Shown: one piece after another, positions 38,389 through 48,003 of the stretch | Layout of the letters: every line of letters starts with the position of its first letter | Numbering within the stretch: the stretch's first letter is position 1 | From: an uncultured Clostridia bacterium | GTDB taxonomy: Bacteria > Bacillota > Clostridia > Oscillospirales > Acutalibacteraceae | Length of the DNA stretch: 64,000 nt | Reading direction: 5' to 3' | Assembly (NCBI GenBank): GCA_904397895.1 | Contig: CAJFOZ010000006.1 | Span: 1 to 64,000, forward strand | The notes under the pieces: model-generated | Database searches by the model: none | What the model was told of the DNA's origin: nothing | The model's input: only the letters and a program-made list of their open reading frames with translations | Position numbers and translations under genes: made by a program

Positions 38389-40482
38389 TTGAAACAGTAT
38401 ACAGCCCAAAACATTCGAAATATCGTCCTAGGAGGCCACGGTGGGTCGGGAAAGACCTCTCTGGCCGAAGCTATGCTCTATCTGGCCGGCGCATCGGAGC
38501 GGCTGGGCAAAGTGGCCGACGGCAATACCGTCATGGATTTTGACCCCGAGGAGATTAAAAGAAAGACGTCGGTGTCCACTGCGGTGGCGCCGCTTGAGTG
38601 GAAAGATTGTAAAATTAACCTGATCGATACCCCTGGACTGTTCGACTTTGCCGGCGGCCTTTGTGAAGGCATCCGGGCAGGCGATTGCGTAATTATCCCG
38701 GTGTCGGGGAAATCAGGCGCTAAAGTGGGGTCGGAGAAGGCCTTCCAGGTGGCTTCCAAGCGGGGCATCGGCAAGATCTTCTTTGTCACCAAAATGGACG
38801 AAGACAACGCTGATTTCTCCAAAGCCGTCGCCTCGATTCAGGAGACCTTTGGCACAGGCGCTTGCCCCATCGTCATCCCCCATGTGGAAGGCGGAAAGGT
38901 GCAATGTTACATCGACGTCCTACAGGAGAAGGCCTATACATACGACAAAGGCAAGAAAAAGGAAGTGCCGATGCCTGAAACCGATGAGGTGGAAGAGATC
39001 CGTATGACCCTCTCGGAAGCGGTGGCCGAAACCGACGAGGACTTGATGGAAAAGTATTTTGCCGGCGAAGCCTTCACCGCGGAAGAGTTTATCAAGGGTG
39101 TAAAACTAGGAATCAAATCGGGGGACATTTTCCCCATTTTATGCGGCTCCGGCCTGAAATTGGACGGCGTGGACCAGCTTTTGGATTGCATTGTGGATCT
39201 GGTCCCGTCAGCGGCCGATGCGGCCGGAGAAATGGCCGAGACCATGGACGGCGAACCGGTGGAACTGAAAGTGTCTGAGGAGGATCCTGCGGCCGCTATT
39301 ATCTTTAAGACAGTAGCCGATCCCTTTGTGGGAAAGCTTTCCTATTTTAAGGTAATCTCTGGTAAAGTCAAGGCCGATACCCAGATGTTCAATTCCCGCA
39401 CCGGTCAGCCGGAAAAGATCGGCAAGCTGTTGACCATCCGTGGCAAGAAGCAGGAAGACGCCACCTGTGTTGTAGCAGGCGATATCGGCGCGGTGGTTAA
39501 ATTGGCCTCGGCCAAAACGGGCGATACCCTGTCCGCCACATCCCGCCCTGTGAAACTGGAAGGGGTCAATTTCCCCACTCCCAGCCTGTCCATGGCGGTC
39601 AAACCTAAGAACAAAGGTGATGAAGAAAAGATGGCTTCGGGCCTCAGCCGCTTGAAGGAAGAGGATCCTACCATCTCGGTTCAGAATAATGTGGAGACCC
39701 ATCAGATGATCTTGTCCGGTTTGGGCGAGCAGCATCTGGACGTGGTGGCCTCCAAGCTCAAGCAGAAGTTTGGCGTGGAGCTGAAGATGAAAGCGCCTAA
39801 AGTGGCGTATCGAGAGACCATCCGCAAAAAGGTCAAGGTGCAGGGCCGCCACAAGAAACAGACCGGCGGCCACGGCCAGTTTGGCGATGTGTGGATTGAA
39901 TTTGAACCCTGCGACAGTGACGATCTGGTATTTGAAGAGAAGGTGTTCGGCGGCGCGGTGCCCAAGAACTTCTTCCCGGCGGTAGAAAAGGGGCTTAGAG
40001 ACTGCGTAGAGCACGGCGTGCTGGCGGGGTATCCGGTGGTGGGCCTGAAGGCCACTTTGGTGGACGGCTCCTATCATCCGGTGGACTCTTCGGAAATGTC
40101 CTTTAAGATGGCGGCCGGGCTTGCTTATAAGGCTGGGCTTCCCCAAGCGGGTCCTGTGCTGCTGGAACCCATCGGCAGCGTGAAGGTGTATATCCCCGAG
40201 GCCAACATGGGCGATATCATCGGCGAAATCAACAAACGGCGCGGCCGCGTGTTGGGCATGGACGCCGGAGAAGACGGCCTGCAAGTGGTATCGGCCGAAG
40301 CCCCGGAAGCAGAGATGTATGATTTTTCCACCTATTTGCGTCAGGTGACCCAAGGCCGGGGCAGCTTTACCATGGCATTTGAACGGTATGAAGAGGCGCC
40401 CTCCTTTGTGGCACAGAAGGTCATTGACGCCGCCAAAGCAGCCAAAGAGGCCAAGGGCGGCAAGGATGACGACGAAGAGTGA
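38389..40482 (+). CDS. fusA: Elongation factor G-like GTPase (EF-G paralogue)
   Basis: 697 residues from the TTG at 38389 (AAGGGG 9 bases upstream). G1 reads GGHGGSGKTSLAEAML rather than the AHIDAGKTTTTERIL of housekeeping EF-G; G3 is DTPGLFDFAG and the G4-type motif is TKMDED. Domains II-V follow, with GGHGQFGDVWIEFEPC near residue 490 in domain IV. This matches the 'EF-G-like' group of second fusA genes in Clostridia, whose role in translation or ribosome recycling is not settled. It is not beside rpsL/rpsG/tuf, as the main fusA would be. Single gene with its own promoter and terminator. Confidence 0.88.
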   Translation: MKQYTAQNIRNIVLGGHGGSGKTSLAEAMLYLAGASERLGKVADGNTVMDFDPEEIKRKTSVSTAVAPLEWKDCKINLIDTPGLFDFAGGLCEGIRAGDCVIIPVSGKSGAKVGSEKAFQVASKRGIGKIFFVTKMDEDNADFSKAVASIQETFGTGACPIVIPHVEGGKVQCYIDVLQEKAYTYDKGKKKEVPMPETDEVEEIRMTLSEAVAETDEDLMEKYFAGEAFTAEEFIKGVKLGIKSGDIFPILCGSGLKLDGVDQLLDCIVDLVPSAADAAGEMAETMDGEPVELKVSEEDPAAAIIFKTVADPFVGKLSYFKVISGKVKADTQMFNSRTGQPEKIGKLLTIRGKKQEDATCVVAGDIGAVVKLASAKTGDTLSATSRPVKLEGVNFPTPSLSMAVKPKNKGDEEKMASGLSRLKEEDPTISVQNNVETHQMILSGLGEQHLDVVASKLKQKFGVELKMKAPKVAYRETIRKKVKVQGRHKKQTGGHGQFGDVWIEFEPCDSDDLVFEEKVFGGAVPKNFFPAVEKGLRDCVEHGVLAGYPVVGLKATLVDGSYHPVDSSEMSFKMAAGLAYKAGLPQAGPVLLEPIGSVKVYIPEANMGDIIGEINKRRGRVLGMDAGEDGLQVVSAEAPEAEMYDFSTYLRQVTQGRGSFTMAFERYEEAPSFVAQKVIDAAKAAKEAKGGKDDDEE

Positions 40483-40521
40483 TAAAAAGTTACTTGCCTA
40501 AATAAATAGTTCCCCAAAGAG

Positions 40522-40549
40522 AAAACCCCGGTGATTTCACCGGGGTTTT
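40522..40549 (+). terminator. Terminator of the EF-G-like gene
   Basis: AAAACCCCGGTG-ATTT-CACCGGGGTTTT, a perfect hairpin. Confidence 0.92.
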
Positions 40550-40614
40550 CTAATGGATCAAAGGGAAAAAGACAATAAAAAGGTCGCCCCCACTATTGCA
40601 AGGACAACCCCCAA

Positions 40615-40690
40615 TGGTGGACGCTAACGGACTTGAACCGCTGACCCTCTGCACGTCAAGCAGATGCTCTTCCAGCTGAGCTAAGCGTCC
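40615..40690 (-). tRNA. tRNA-Val (GAC)
   Basis: On the minus strand the acceptor GGACGCT pairs with AGCGTCC, the D-loop is AGCTCAGCTGGAAGAGC, the anticodon stem TCTGC/GCAGA encloses TTGACGT (anticodon GAC), and the T-loop is TTCAAGT. CCA is encoded (40617-40615). Confidence 0.95.
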
Positions 40691-40726
40691 CTATTTAATT
40701 GACAGTCGCTTTTTGCGACGAGGTAT

Positions 40727-40755
40727 ATTATATCATTTCATTTTGAGAAAAGCAA
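40727..40755 (-). promoter_or_regulatory. Promoter of tRNA-Val
   Basis: Minus-strand -35 TTGCTT (40755-40750), 17-base spacer, -10 TATAAT (40732-40727). A short leader hairpin (GTCGC-TTTTT-GCGAC) lies before the tRNA. Confidence 0.8.
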
Positions 40756-40947
40756 GAGGAATTTAAAAAAAATTGCGGAAATGTAAATTTTTTTGCCCAA
40801 AGGGAAAACTTCATAAAAGGTTTACGGTTGTCAGCTTGAATTTAAGGGAGGGATATGGTATGTTTAGCATAGAAATATTTCCTCAGGTGCCCTTTCCAGT
40901 TGGATGGATTGCACCTATTTATTAAGGATAAAAAGGATGGGTGAAAG

Positions 40948-41943
40948 TTGAAAAAGGCAAAAAATCCCCGGCTGGGCATCATCGGCGGCCAGGCGCTCAT
41001 TGAAGGCGTTATGATGCGCGGTCCAAAAGGGACGGCATTGGCTGTACGCGTCCCGTCAGGAGAGATTGAAACAGAAGATCTGGATTGTGTGGACATTAAA
41101 GGGAAATCGTCCTTTTTCCGCATCCCTTTGGTAAGGGGGATTGTGGGGTTTATCGAATCGCTGTTGACTGGGTTCAAGGCGCTGATGCGCTCGGCGGAAA
41201 AGGCCGGCATCGATTTGGAGGAGGACGATGAGGAACCCTCCAAGTTTGAAAAATGGCTGACCGATAAATTAGGCGACAAATTGATGGGGGTACTCACCAG
41301 CATCGCAGCGGTGTTGGGCGTGGTGCTGGCGGTGTTTTTGTTTATGTATTTGCCGTCGTTGTTGTTTAGCCTGTTGCAGGGTGCGGCGGGGGATCAAATC
41401 GCCAACCTGCGTGCCGTGTTTGAAGGTGTGCTGAAGATCGCGATCTTTATCGGCTATATCGCATTGGTAGCCCGCATGAAGGAGATTGGGCGTGTGTTCC
41501 AATACCATGGAGCGGAACATAAGACCATCTTCTGCTATGAGAATGGATTGGATTTAACGGTGGAAAATGTGCGCAAGCAGTCCCGTTTCCATCCCCGTTG
41601 CGGTACAAGCTTCTTGGTGTTGATGCTGCTTGTCAGCATTTTGCTCTCGTCGCTTTTGGTATACTTCACCGACCTGGACAACAACAATATGATCTGGGTG
41701 CCCATTAAAATTTTGATCCTGCCGGTTATCATGGGGGTGGGGTACGAAATCATCCGCTTTGCCGGACGGCATGACAATCTACTGACCCGTATCCTGTCGG
41801 CCCCCGGAATGTGGACCCAGAGGCTGACCACCAAAGAACCGGATGACAGCATGATCGAAGTGGCCATTCAATCGGTTATGGCGGTGCTCCCGGAAGAGGA
41901 TCTGCCGCAAAAATCAGAAAACAGTGAGGTTCAAGCTTCATGA
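40948..41943 (+). CDS. DUF1385 membrane protein (YqhQ type)
   Basis: 331 residues from a TTG at 40948 (AAGGATGG upstream). DUF1385 signature IGGQALIEGVMMRGPKGTALAVR at the N-terminus; membrane helices near 110-130, 145-165, 215-240 and 250-270; conserved QYHGAEHKTIFCYENG and RFHPRCGTSFLVL containing His/Cys residues that suggest a metal site. Biochemical role unknown. The pairing with prmC, here a 4-base ATGA overlap, is common in Firmicutes/Clostridia. Confidence 0.9.
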   Translation: MKKAKNPRLGIIGGQALIEGVMMRGPKGTALAVRVPSGEIETEDLDCVDIKGKSSFFRIPLVRGIVGFIESLLTGFKALMRSAEKAGIDLEEDDEEPSKFEKWLTDKLGDKLMGVLTSIAAVLGVVLAVFLFMYLPSLLFSLLQGAAGDQIANLRAVFEGVLKIAIFIGYIALVARMKEIGRVFQYHGAEHKTIFCYENGLDLTVENVRKQSRFHPRCGTSFLVLMLLVSILLSSLLVYFTDLDNNNMIWVPIKILILPVIMGVGYEIIRFAGRHDNLLTRILSAPGMWTQRLTTKEPDDSMIEVAIQSVMAVLPEEDLPQKSENSEVQAS

Positions 41944-42809
41944 GTATGACCTTTGAGCAGGTATATCATAAGGCAAAACAGCGTCTGACAGAGGCAGGGT
42001 GTGAAAGCCCTGCCTTTGATGTCATTCAGCTGATGGACGCCGTATTTCACATAAGCCGGGAACAGCTGGCTGTACGAGGCAAGGAAGAGGCGCCGGAGGA
42101 TGGGATAGATCGATTGATCCGTCTTGTGAAACGCCGGGCGGCCGGTTATCCACTCCAGTACCTGGTGGGGAAATGGGAATTCATGGGCCTTCCCTTCGAG
42201 GTAGGGGAAGGGGTGCTGATCCCGCGGGCCGACACAGAGGTGCTGTGTGAAAAGGTGTTGGAGTTCTTAAAAGGGAAAGAGAGCCCCCGGGTGCTGGACC
42301 TGTGTTCCGGATCGGGGGCATTGGCTGTGTCGATTGCACGGCTCTGTCCTGGCGCGCAGGTGACGGCGCTGGAGAAGTCCGCCGACGCAATGGAGTACCT
42401 CAAGAAAAATGCCAAGCTTAACGGCGTGGATGTGGGGGCGGTAGAAGGGGATATGCTGCTCACGCCTCCAGAATTGGGACAATTTGACGTCATTGTGTGC
42501 AACCCCCCTTACATCCCCTCCTATGAGTTGGAGACGCTTCCTACTGAACTGTCCTATGAACCGGCCATGGCATTAGACGGCGGCGGGGATGGATTGGTAT
42601 TTTACCGGGCGCTTCTCCAGAATTGGCTGGGACTTTTGAAAGAGGGAGGCCTTTTGGCCGTGGAAATTGGGTCGGAACAGGGAACATCCGTGCAGGATCT
42701 CTTCTGTCATCATGGACTTTCTGAGGTACAGGTATATAAGGATTTGGCCGGTTTAGACCGGGTGGTGTTGGGCGTTTTTGGTTGCAATGAGCCGGCGGAT
42801 ACGGTATAA
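41940..42809 (+). CDS. prmC: Release factor glutamine N5-methyltransferase PrmC (HemK)
   Basis: 289 residues; ATG at 41940 overlapping the DUF1385 stop, with GAGGTT 8 bases upstream. N-terminal helical domain, then a Rossmann methyltransferase: SAM-binding VLDLCSGSGALAVSIA and the catalytic NPPY in IVCNPPYIPSYELETLP. It methylates the Gln of the GGQ motif in release factors 1 and 2. No prfA is adjacent in this window. Confidence 0.95.
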   Translation: MSMTFEQVYHKAKQRLTEAGCESPAFDVIQLMDAVFHISREQLAVRGKEEAPEDGIDRLIRLVKRRAAGYPLQYLVGKWEFMGLPFEVGEGVLIPRADTEVLCEKVLEFLKGKESPRVLDLCSGSGALAVSIARLCPGAQVTALEKSADAMEYLKKNAKLNGVDVGAVEGDMLLTPPELGQFDVIVCNPPYIPSYELETLPTELSYEPAMALDGGGDGLVFYRALLQNWLGLLKEGGLLAVEIGSEQGTSVQDLFCHHGLSEVQVYKDLAGLDRVVLGVFGCNEPADTV

Positions 42810-42832
42810 TAAACCTATTAGAAAATATTTTC
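42782..42832 (+). promoter_or_regulatory. recA promoter inside the prmC 3' end, with adjacent palindrome
   Basis: -35 TTGCAA (42782-42787), 17-base spacer, -10 TATAAT (42805-42810). The perfect palindrome GAAAATATTTTC (42821-42832) lies at about the transcription start. No typical LexA box (GAAC-N4-GTTC) is seen. Confidence 0.7.
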
Positions 42833-42893
42833 CCAGAGTGTAAGAAAGACGGGAAAACCATCCGGTAAACCGGTGAGAGGAAGGGAATGGGAT

Positions 42894-44060
42894 ATGGCAT
42901 CTTCCATGGATAAGAAGGGGACAGTGGCCCCTGTGAGCGACAAGAAAAAGGCGCTGGAAACAGCCCTCAACAATATTGAGAAACAGTTCGGCAAAGGGGC
43001 CGTCATGAAGCTGGGACAGAACCAGGGCATGAATGTGGAGGCCATCTCCACCGGTTCGCTTTCGCTGGATATGGCCCTTGGCATCGGCGGCGTCCCTAGA
43101 GGACGTATCATCGAGATCTATGGCCCGGAATCATCGGGTAAAACCACCTTGGCGCTGCACGTCATCGCCGAGGCGCAGAAAAAGGGCGGCGAGGCTGCGT
43201 TTATCGACGTAGAACACGCCTTGGATCCCGTGTATGCCGCCGCGTTGGGGGTGGACGTGGATTCCCTGCTTGTGTCCCAGCCGGATACCGGCGAGCAAGC
43301 GTTGGAAATCACCGAGGCCCTGGTGCGTTCCGGGGCCTTGGATGTGGTGGTTGTGGACTCGGTGGCCGCCCTGGTGCCCCGGGCCGAGATCGAAGGTGAG
43401 ATGGGAGATACCCATGTAGGCCTACAGGCCAGGCTTATGTCCCAGGCGCTGCGCAAATTGGCCGGCGTCATCGCCAAATCCAACTGTGTGGCCATTTTCA
43501 TCAACCAGCTGCGTGAAAAGGTAGGGGTCAGCTATGGCAATCCGGAGGTCACTCCCGGTGGCCGCGCCCTGAAGTTTTACGCCAGTGTGCGCATCGATGT
43601 GCGCCGCATTGAGACGCTGAAAAACGGCACCGAAATGGTAGGATCCCGCACCCGTGCCAAAGTTGTGAAAAACAAGGTGGCGCCGCCCTTTAAGGTGGCG
43701 GAATTCGACGTCATGTACGGCAAGGGTATTTCCCGGGAAGGGGAACTGCTGGATATGGCGGTATCAACCAATGTAGTGCAGAAGAGTGGATCCTGGTTCT
43801 CTTACGGGGATGTCCGTCTGGGCCAGGGCCGGGACGCCGCTAAGAACTATTTTGCAGACAATCCCGAAGTAGCCGCCGAGGTGGAGGCCAAAGTCCGGGA
43901 GAAGATGAAGGAGCAGGAGGAGGCAAAAACAAAGCCCCGTCGTCCTGTTTCCAATGCAGCTTCCGCCCCTGCGCCGGCACCTGCGGCCAAGGCTGTAGAG
44001 GCGCCCAAACCGGCTAGAAAAGCGGTGGATATCGACATTTTGGTGGATGACGACGAATGA
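42894..44060 (+). CDS. recA: Recombinase RecA
   Basis: 388 residues from the ATG at 42894 (GGAAGGG upstream; the frame opens 7 codons earlier without a site). Walker [14 protein letters not shown], Walker [18 protein letters not shown], the ATP-cap/L2 region [20 protein letters not shown]. The C-terminal tail is extended by an Ala/Pro-rich linker ([19 protein letters not shown]) ending in acidic VDDDE, a known regulatory feature of RecA tails. It forms filaments on ssDNA for recombination and SOS signalling. recX overlaps its end. Confidence 0.98.
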   Translation: MASSMDKKGTVAPVSDKKKALETALNNIEKQFGKGAVMKLGQNQGMNVEAISTGSLSLDMALGIGGVPRGRIIEIYGPESSGKTTLALHVIAEAQKKGGEAAFIDVEHALDPVYAAALGVDVDSLLVSQPDTGEQALEITEALVRSGALDVVVVDSVAALVPRAEIEGEMGDTHVGLQARLMSQALRKLAGVIAKSNCVAIFINQLREKVGVSYGNPEVTPGGRALKFYASVRIDVRRIETLKNGTEMVGSRTRAKVVKNKVAPPFKVAEFDVMYGKGISREGELLDMAVSTNVVQKSGSWFSYGDVRLGQGRDAAKNYFADNPEVAAEVEAKVREKMKEQEEAKTKPRRPVSNAASAPAPAPAAKAVEAPKPARKAVDIDILVDDDE

Positions 44061-44689
44061 TGGTGTCCATTGACCGGCTCAAACGCCGCAAGGACGGCAT
44101 GATAGAAGTGATCAGCCATGGAGAATGTGTGTGCCTCTTGGATGAGGAGACGTTGGATCAGTCGGGCCTTGACGAGGGAAGCCTGTGGGATTGGGAGGAG
44201 CTTTGGGAGCTCTCCCTGAAAGCGCAGGAGCGGTTTGCCAAACGCAAGGCGCTCGACTTACTGTCCAGACGGGATTACTCTATGGAGGAGTTGAGCCGCA
44301 AACTGGAGCAGACGGTGAGCCGTGAGGTGGCTGAGCGAGCTGCCTGCCGGATGCAGGAATTGAAGCTCGTGGACGATCAAAAGTACGCGGAACGTCTGGC
44401 CCGGGATCTCATGGAACGCAAGTGTTATGCACCATCAAGAGCTAAGCGGGAATTGATTCAAAAAGGCATCGACCGGGATATGGCCCATCGGGTGGTGGAA
44501 GGGGTAGAGTATTGCCCGGAGCAGTCCATCGGCCGCATTGTGGAGAAAAAATACGGCGGTGCCATTGAGGATGAGAAAAAGCTGCGGCGGGTCTTTTCAG
44601 CTCTGCAGCGGTACGGATACAATGCCTACGAAATCTGGCCGGCCCTGCGCCCTTTTTTGCAGGAGGGCCTGTCGGGGGACGATTCATAG
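44057..44689 (+). CDS. recX: Regulatory protein RecX
   Basis: 210 residues; starts at the ATG at 44057, or the next ATG at 44060, overlapping the recA stop (ATGATG). Three tandem three-helix repeats: [19 protein letters not shown], then [23 protein letters not shown], and a last one ending [10 protein letters not shown]. It modulates RecA filament growth; recA-recX coupling is typical. Confidence 0.92.
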   Translation: MMVSIDRLKRRKDGMIEVISHGECVCLLDEETLDQSGLDEGSLWDWEELWELSLKAQERFAKRKALDLLSRRDYSMEELSRKLEQTVSREVAERAACRMQELKLVDDQKYAERLARDLMERKCYAPSRAKRELIQKGIDRDMAHRVVEGVEYCPEQSIGRIVEKKYGGAIEDEKKLRRVFSALQRYGYNAYEIWPALRPFLQEGLSGDDS

Positions 44690-44765
44690 GCGCCAAAAGA
44701 CGACAAGATCAAAAGGGGGTTCCTGTGGGGATCCCGTTGTAAGATAAAATCAAGGGGGAACAAGG

Positions 44766-46106
44766 ATGGCAATTAAAGTGGGCATGGTGTCTTTGGGATG
44801 TCCCAAAAATCAGGTGGATGGGGAAATGATGTTGGCTAAGCTGTCCGGAGAGGGCTTTGAAATCACAAGCGACGCCTCTGAGGCCGACGTCATTTTAGTC
44901 AACACCTGCGGCTTCATCGACGACGCCAAAAAGGAATCCATTGAAACCATCCTGGAAATGGCGGAGTACAAAAAGACCGGCAGCCTCAAAGCGCTGGTGG
45001 TCACCGGTTGCTTGGCCGAGCGGTACCAAAAAGAGGTGCTGGATGAAATGCCGGAGGTGGACGCCGTTTTGGGCATCGGATCCAACGGCGATGTGGCGAA
45101 ATCCATCCGCCAGGTGCTGGTCAAAGGGGAACGGATGGCGTGTTTCCCGCCCAAATCCTGTATGCCCCTTACAGGAGAACGTACCCTTACCACTCCACCC
45201 TATACCGCTTATCTACGGGTAGCCGACGGATGCAGCAATTGCTGCACCTACTGTGCCATCCCCTCCATCCGGGGCCCGTTCCGCAGCCGTCCAATGGAAG
45301 AGATTGTGGAAGAGGCGGGCAACCTGGCCCGAAAGGGAGTCAAAGAGCTGGTAGTCATCGCCCAAGATACCTCCCGGTATGGCTTGGATCTTTACGATAA
45401 ACTGATGCTGCCGGAGCTTCTGAGGAAACTGTGTCAAATTGATGGGATTCGTTGGATCCGAGTGCTGTATGCATATCCGGATACCATCACCCCAGAGCTT
45501 CTGGAGGTGATGGCACAGGAGCCAAAAGTGTGCAACTATCTGGATCTCCCCCTACAGCATGCGTCGGGGGAGGTACTCAAGGCCATGAACCGCCGCGGGG
45601 ATAAACAAAGCCTTCTCCATTTGGTACATACCCTCCGAGATAAAGTAGAAGGAATCGCCCTTCGCACCACCCTCATTGCAGGTTTCCCCGGTGAGACGGA
45701 GGAGCAGTTTACAGAGCTAGCGGAATTTGTCAAAGAGGCCCAGTTTGATCATCTTGGGTGTTTTGCCTATTCGCCGGAGGAGGGGACCATTGCCTCCACT
45801 CTGCCCCATCAGGTGGAGGATGCAGTGAAGCAGCGCCGCCAAGAGATCATCATGGAGGAGCAGTCGGTGATTTCCTCCCGCCGTTTGGAACGGCAGGTGG
45901 GAAAAAGGGAGACGGTGCTGGTGGAACGCAAAGGAGAACGGCCCGGCCTTTACGTGGGACGCACCCAGCGTCAGGCCCCGGAGATCGATGGGGTTGTGCT
46001 GTTTACATCCAAACAGCCTCTTTCTCCCGGACAATTTGTGGAGGTGGAACTCACCAGCCATACCGATTACGATTTAAAAGGGCACCTGGTTTCGGCCGAG
46101 GAATAG
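44766..46106 (+). CDS. rimO: Ribosomal protein S12 methylthiotransferase RimO
   Basis: 446 residues; ATG at 44766 with AAGGGGG upstream. N-terminal UPF0004 domain (VGMVSLGCPKNQVDGEMML) with Cys residues for the auxiliary cluster, the radical-SAM motif CxxxCxxC in DGCSNCCTYCAIPS, and a C-terminal TRAM domain (about 375-440). The SLGCPKN.VD start separates RimO from MiaB. It adds methylthio to Asp88 of S12. Confidence 0.95.
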   Translation: MAIKVGMVSLGCPKNQVDGEMMLAKLSGEGFEITSDASEADVILVNTCGFIDDAKKESIETILEMAEYKKTGSLKALVVTGCLAERYQKEVLDEMPEVDAVLGIGSNGDVAKSIRQVLVKGERMACFPPKSCMPLTGERTLTTPPYTAYLRVADGCSNCCTYCAIPSIRGPFRSRPMEEIVEEAGNLARKGVKELVVIAQDTSRYGLDLYDKLMLPELLRKLCQIDGIRWIRVLYAYPDTITPELLEVMAQEPKVCNYLDLPLQHASGEVLKAMNRRGDKQSLLHLVHTLRDKVEGIALRTTLIAGFPGETEEQFTELAEFVKEAQFDHLGCFAYSPEEGTIASTLPHQVEDAVKQRRQEIIMEEQSVISSRRLERQVGKRETVLVERKGERPGLYVGRTQRQAPEIDGVVLFTSKQPLSPGQFVEVELTSHTDYDLKGHLVSAEE

Positions 46107-46382
46107 GATGAATTAATGGCTAAAAAGCATTATTGTGATATTCCACTTCTTTTTTGACAAAGCCCGCCGCTTTTTTGGCGTATGATAAAAGAAGTTTAAG
46201 CGGGACATTATGGAAAAACGATCAGCTTATCCTTTGCAGCACGGTTAGGCCCAGTAAATTTTAATTTGCCGGGAACGGCCATATCAAGAGGGTTTAGACT
46301 ATCGTCAGGTATTGACCGGAAATACTTCTCCTAAGGGGAACCACTCTCATTTATTTTCGCGCGGGATTACATGGAGGTTTGT

Positions 46383-46952
46383 ATGAATACACCCAATAAA
46401 CTAACGGTGCTTCGCATCGCCATGACACCCATTTTTCTTTTCTTCCTATTGGCGGATTTTATCCCTCACAACGCCTTGTTGGCGGCAGCGGTATTTGCCA
46501 TGGCGTCCATTACCGACGCTGTGGATGGCAAATTGGCCCGGCGGAACAATCAAATCACTACCTTTGGTAAATTCCTGGATCCCTTAGCCGATAAAGTACT
46601 GGTGACGTGTGCACTGGTGGGATTTGTGGAACTAGGCCTTGTGAGCGCATGGTTTGTGGTGCTCATCATCGCCCGGGAATTTCTGGTCACTTCCCTTCGC
46701 CTGGTAGCGGCCGGCGGTGGAGAAGTCATCGCGGCCAATATATGGGGAAAGATGAAAACAGTCAGCCAGATGGTGGCTATTATTGCCATTATCCTTCTGG
46801 AGGAACTCAAGGTGTTTTTCCCCATGGCCGGAGTGCAGGCCGCCGTTACCGTGGTGGATACCGTGCTGATCTCCATCGCTACTTTGACTACGGTCATTTC
46901 TGGCGTGCAGTATATGTGGCAGTATCGGGAACATATCAATACCACCAAATAA
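46383..46952 (+). CDS. pgsA: CDP-diacylglycerol-glycerol-3-phosphate 3-phosphatidyltransferase
   Basis: 189 residues from the ATG at 46383 (GGAGGT 5-6 bases upstream). N-terminus MNTPNKLTVLRI is typical. The CDP-alcohol phosphatidyltransferase motif DG..AR..G..D..D is present as DAVDGKLARRNNQITTFGKF followed by LDPLADK. About five membrane helices. It makes phosphatidylglycerol phosphate at the membrane. The 264 bases upstream hold no gene; a TTGACA at 46156 lacks a well-placed -10. Confidence 0.94.
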   Translation: MNTPNKLTVLRIAMTPIFLFFLLADFIPHNALLAAAVFAMASITDAVDGKLARRNNQITTFGKFLDPLADKVLVTCALVGFVELGLVSAWFVVLIIAREFLVTSLRLVAAGGGEVIAANIWGKMKTVSQMVAIIAIILLEELKVFFPMAGVQAAVTVVDTVLISIATLTTVISGVQYMWQYREHINTTK

Positions 46953-47000
46953 TCCTACAAAATAGGTATGTTTTTCTGCGTCTAAAAATGGGAAAAATCG

Positions 47001-47029
47001 TTGTCAAGCGGGAATGGCGGCGCTATAAT
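47001..47029 (+). promoter_or_regulatory. Promoter of the T-box-cysE-cysS unit
   Basis: -35 TTGTCA (47001-47006), 17-base spacer, -10 TATAAT (47024-47029), just before the T-box leader. Confidence 0.85.
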
Positions 47030-47048
47030 AAGAACATAGAATCAAATG

Positions 47049-47295
47049 CGTAGAGCAGGAGAGTAACTCTGCCGGCAGTTGCGAAAAAGAGACGGAGGCC
47101 ATGGGCTGAAAGCCATCCGGCGCAAAAGGTGGAGTGAAGTGCACCTGGGAGCACATGGGGGGAAGATTTTTTTGGAAGTATCCCCATGCGGTAGGCCACC
47201 GTTACCGGCGCCCCCGAATGAGTGATAAATTGGAGTGGAACCGCGGTTTTGCCGCCTCCGTTGCAGTGCTTTCTGCGATGGAGGCGGTTTTTGTT
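47049..47295 (+). promoter_or_regulatory. Cysteine T-box riboswitch with terminator
   Basis: Leader begins with a GAGCAGG-AGTA-ACTC type stem I; likely specifier codon TGC (Cys) at 47140-47142 in GAAGTGCACC; T-box sequence TGGAGTGGAACCGCGG at 47231-47246; terminator arms GCCGCCTCCGTTGC and GCGATGGAGGCGG, then TTTTTGTT (47251-47295). Uncharged tRNA-Cys would favour antitermination into cysE-cysS. Confidence 0.93.
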
Positions 47296-47340
47296 ATGGC
47301 CAAAAAATCCCTTTGTCGCAGATCAGAAGGGAGAGACCTT

Positions 47341-47979
47341 ATGTTTAACCGCTTGAGAGAAGACATCGCCGCCATTAAGGAGAGAGATCCCGCCGCCCGT
47401 TCCAACTTTGAAGTCTGGTTTTTGTACCAGGGTCTCAAAGCGGTGCGTTCCCACCGCCGGGCCCATTGGTTTTATGAGCGCAACATGTTGTTTTTAGCCC
47501 GATGGATCAGCCAGCGCAACCGGAAGAAAACGGGTATTGAAATCCATCCCGGCGCTAAAATCGGCCGGGGCGTGCTCATCGACCACGGAATGGGCGTGGT
47601 CATCGGGGAGACGGCCGAGGTAGGGGACAATTGCACCATCTACCAAGGGGTCACATTGGGAGGTACCGGTAAGGATACCGGCAAACGCCATCCCACCATC
47701 GGCAAAAACTGTATGATCGGCGCCGGCGCTAAGATCCTGGGCCCTATTAAGGTGGGGGATAACTGTAAAGTAGCCGCCAATGCAGTGGTTCTCACCGACC
47801 TGCCGCCCGACAGTACGGCTGTAGGCGTGCCGGCGCGGGTGGTTCGCCGGGGAGGCAAAAAGGTGGTGGATCAGCTGGATCAAGTGCACATTCCGGATCC
47901 TGTGTCCCAGGAGATGTGCCGCATTGAGGCTGAGATCAGCAAACTACGCCGTAAAATGGATAAACTGCATCACATCTGA
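47341..47979 (+). CDS. cysE: Serine O-acetyltransferase
   Basis: 212 residues, the short CysE type, from the ATG at 47341 (GGGAG 7 bases upstream; the frame extends back through the T-box, which is not coding). Left-handed beta-helix with [20 protein letters not shown], including the catalytic His of DHGMG, then [20 protein letters not shown] and [20 protein letters not shown]. It makes O-acetylserine for cysteine synthesis. Controlled with cysS by the upstream cysteine T-box. Confidence 0.96.
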   Translation: MFNRLREDIAAIKERDPAARSNFEVWFLYQGLKAVRSHRRAHWFYERNMLFLARWISQRNRKKTGIEIHPGAKIGRGVLIDHGMGVVIGETAEVGDNCTIYQGVTLGGTGKDTGKRHPTIGKNCMIGAGAKILGPIKVGDNCKVAANAVVLTDLPPDSTAVGVPARVVRRGGKKVVDQLDQVHIPDPVSQEMCRIEAEISKLRRKMDKLHHI

Positions 47980-48003
47980 TAAAATACAGAAAGGAATCAT
48001 ATT

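Noticed and set aside
47134..47340. Upstream extension of cysE
   Set aside because: These bases are the T-box leader and its terminator, not coding.
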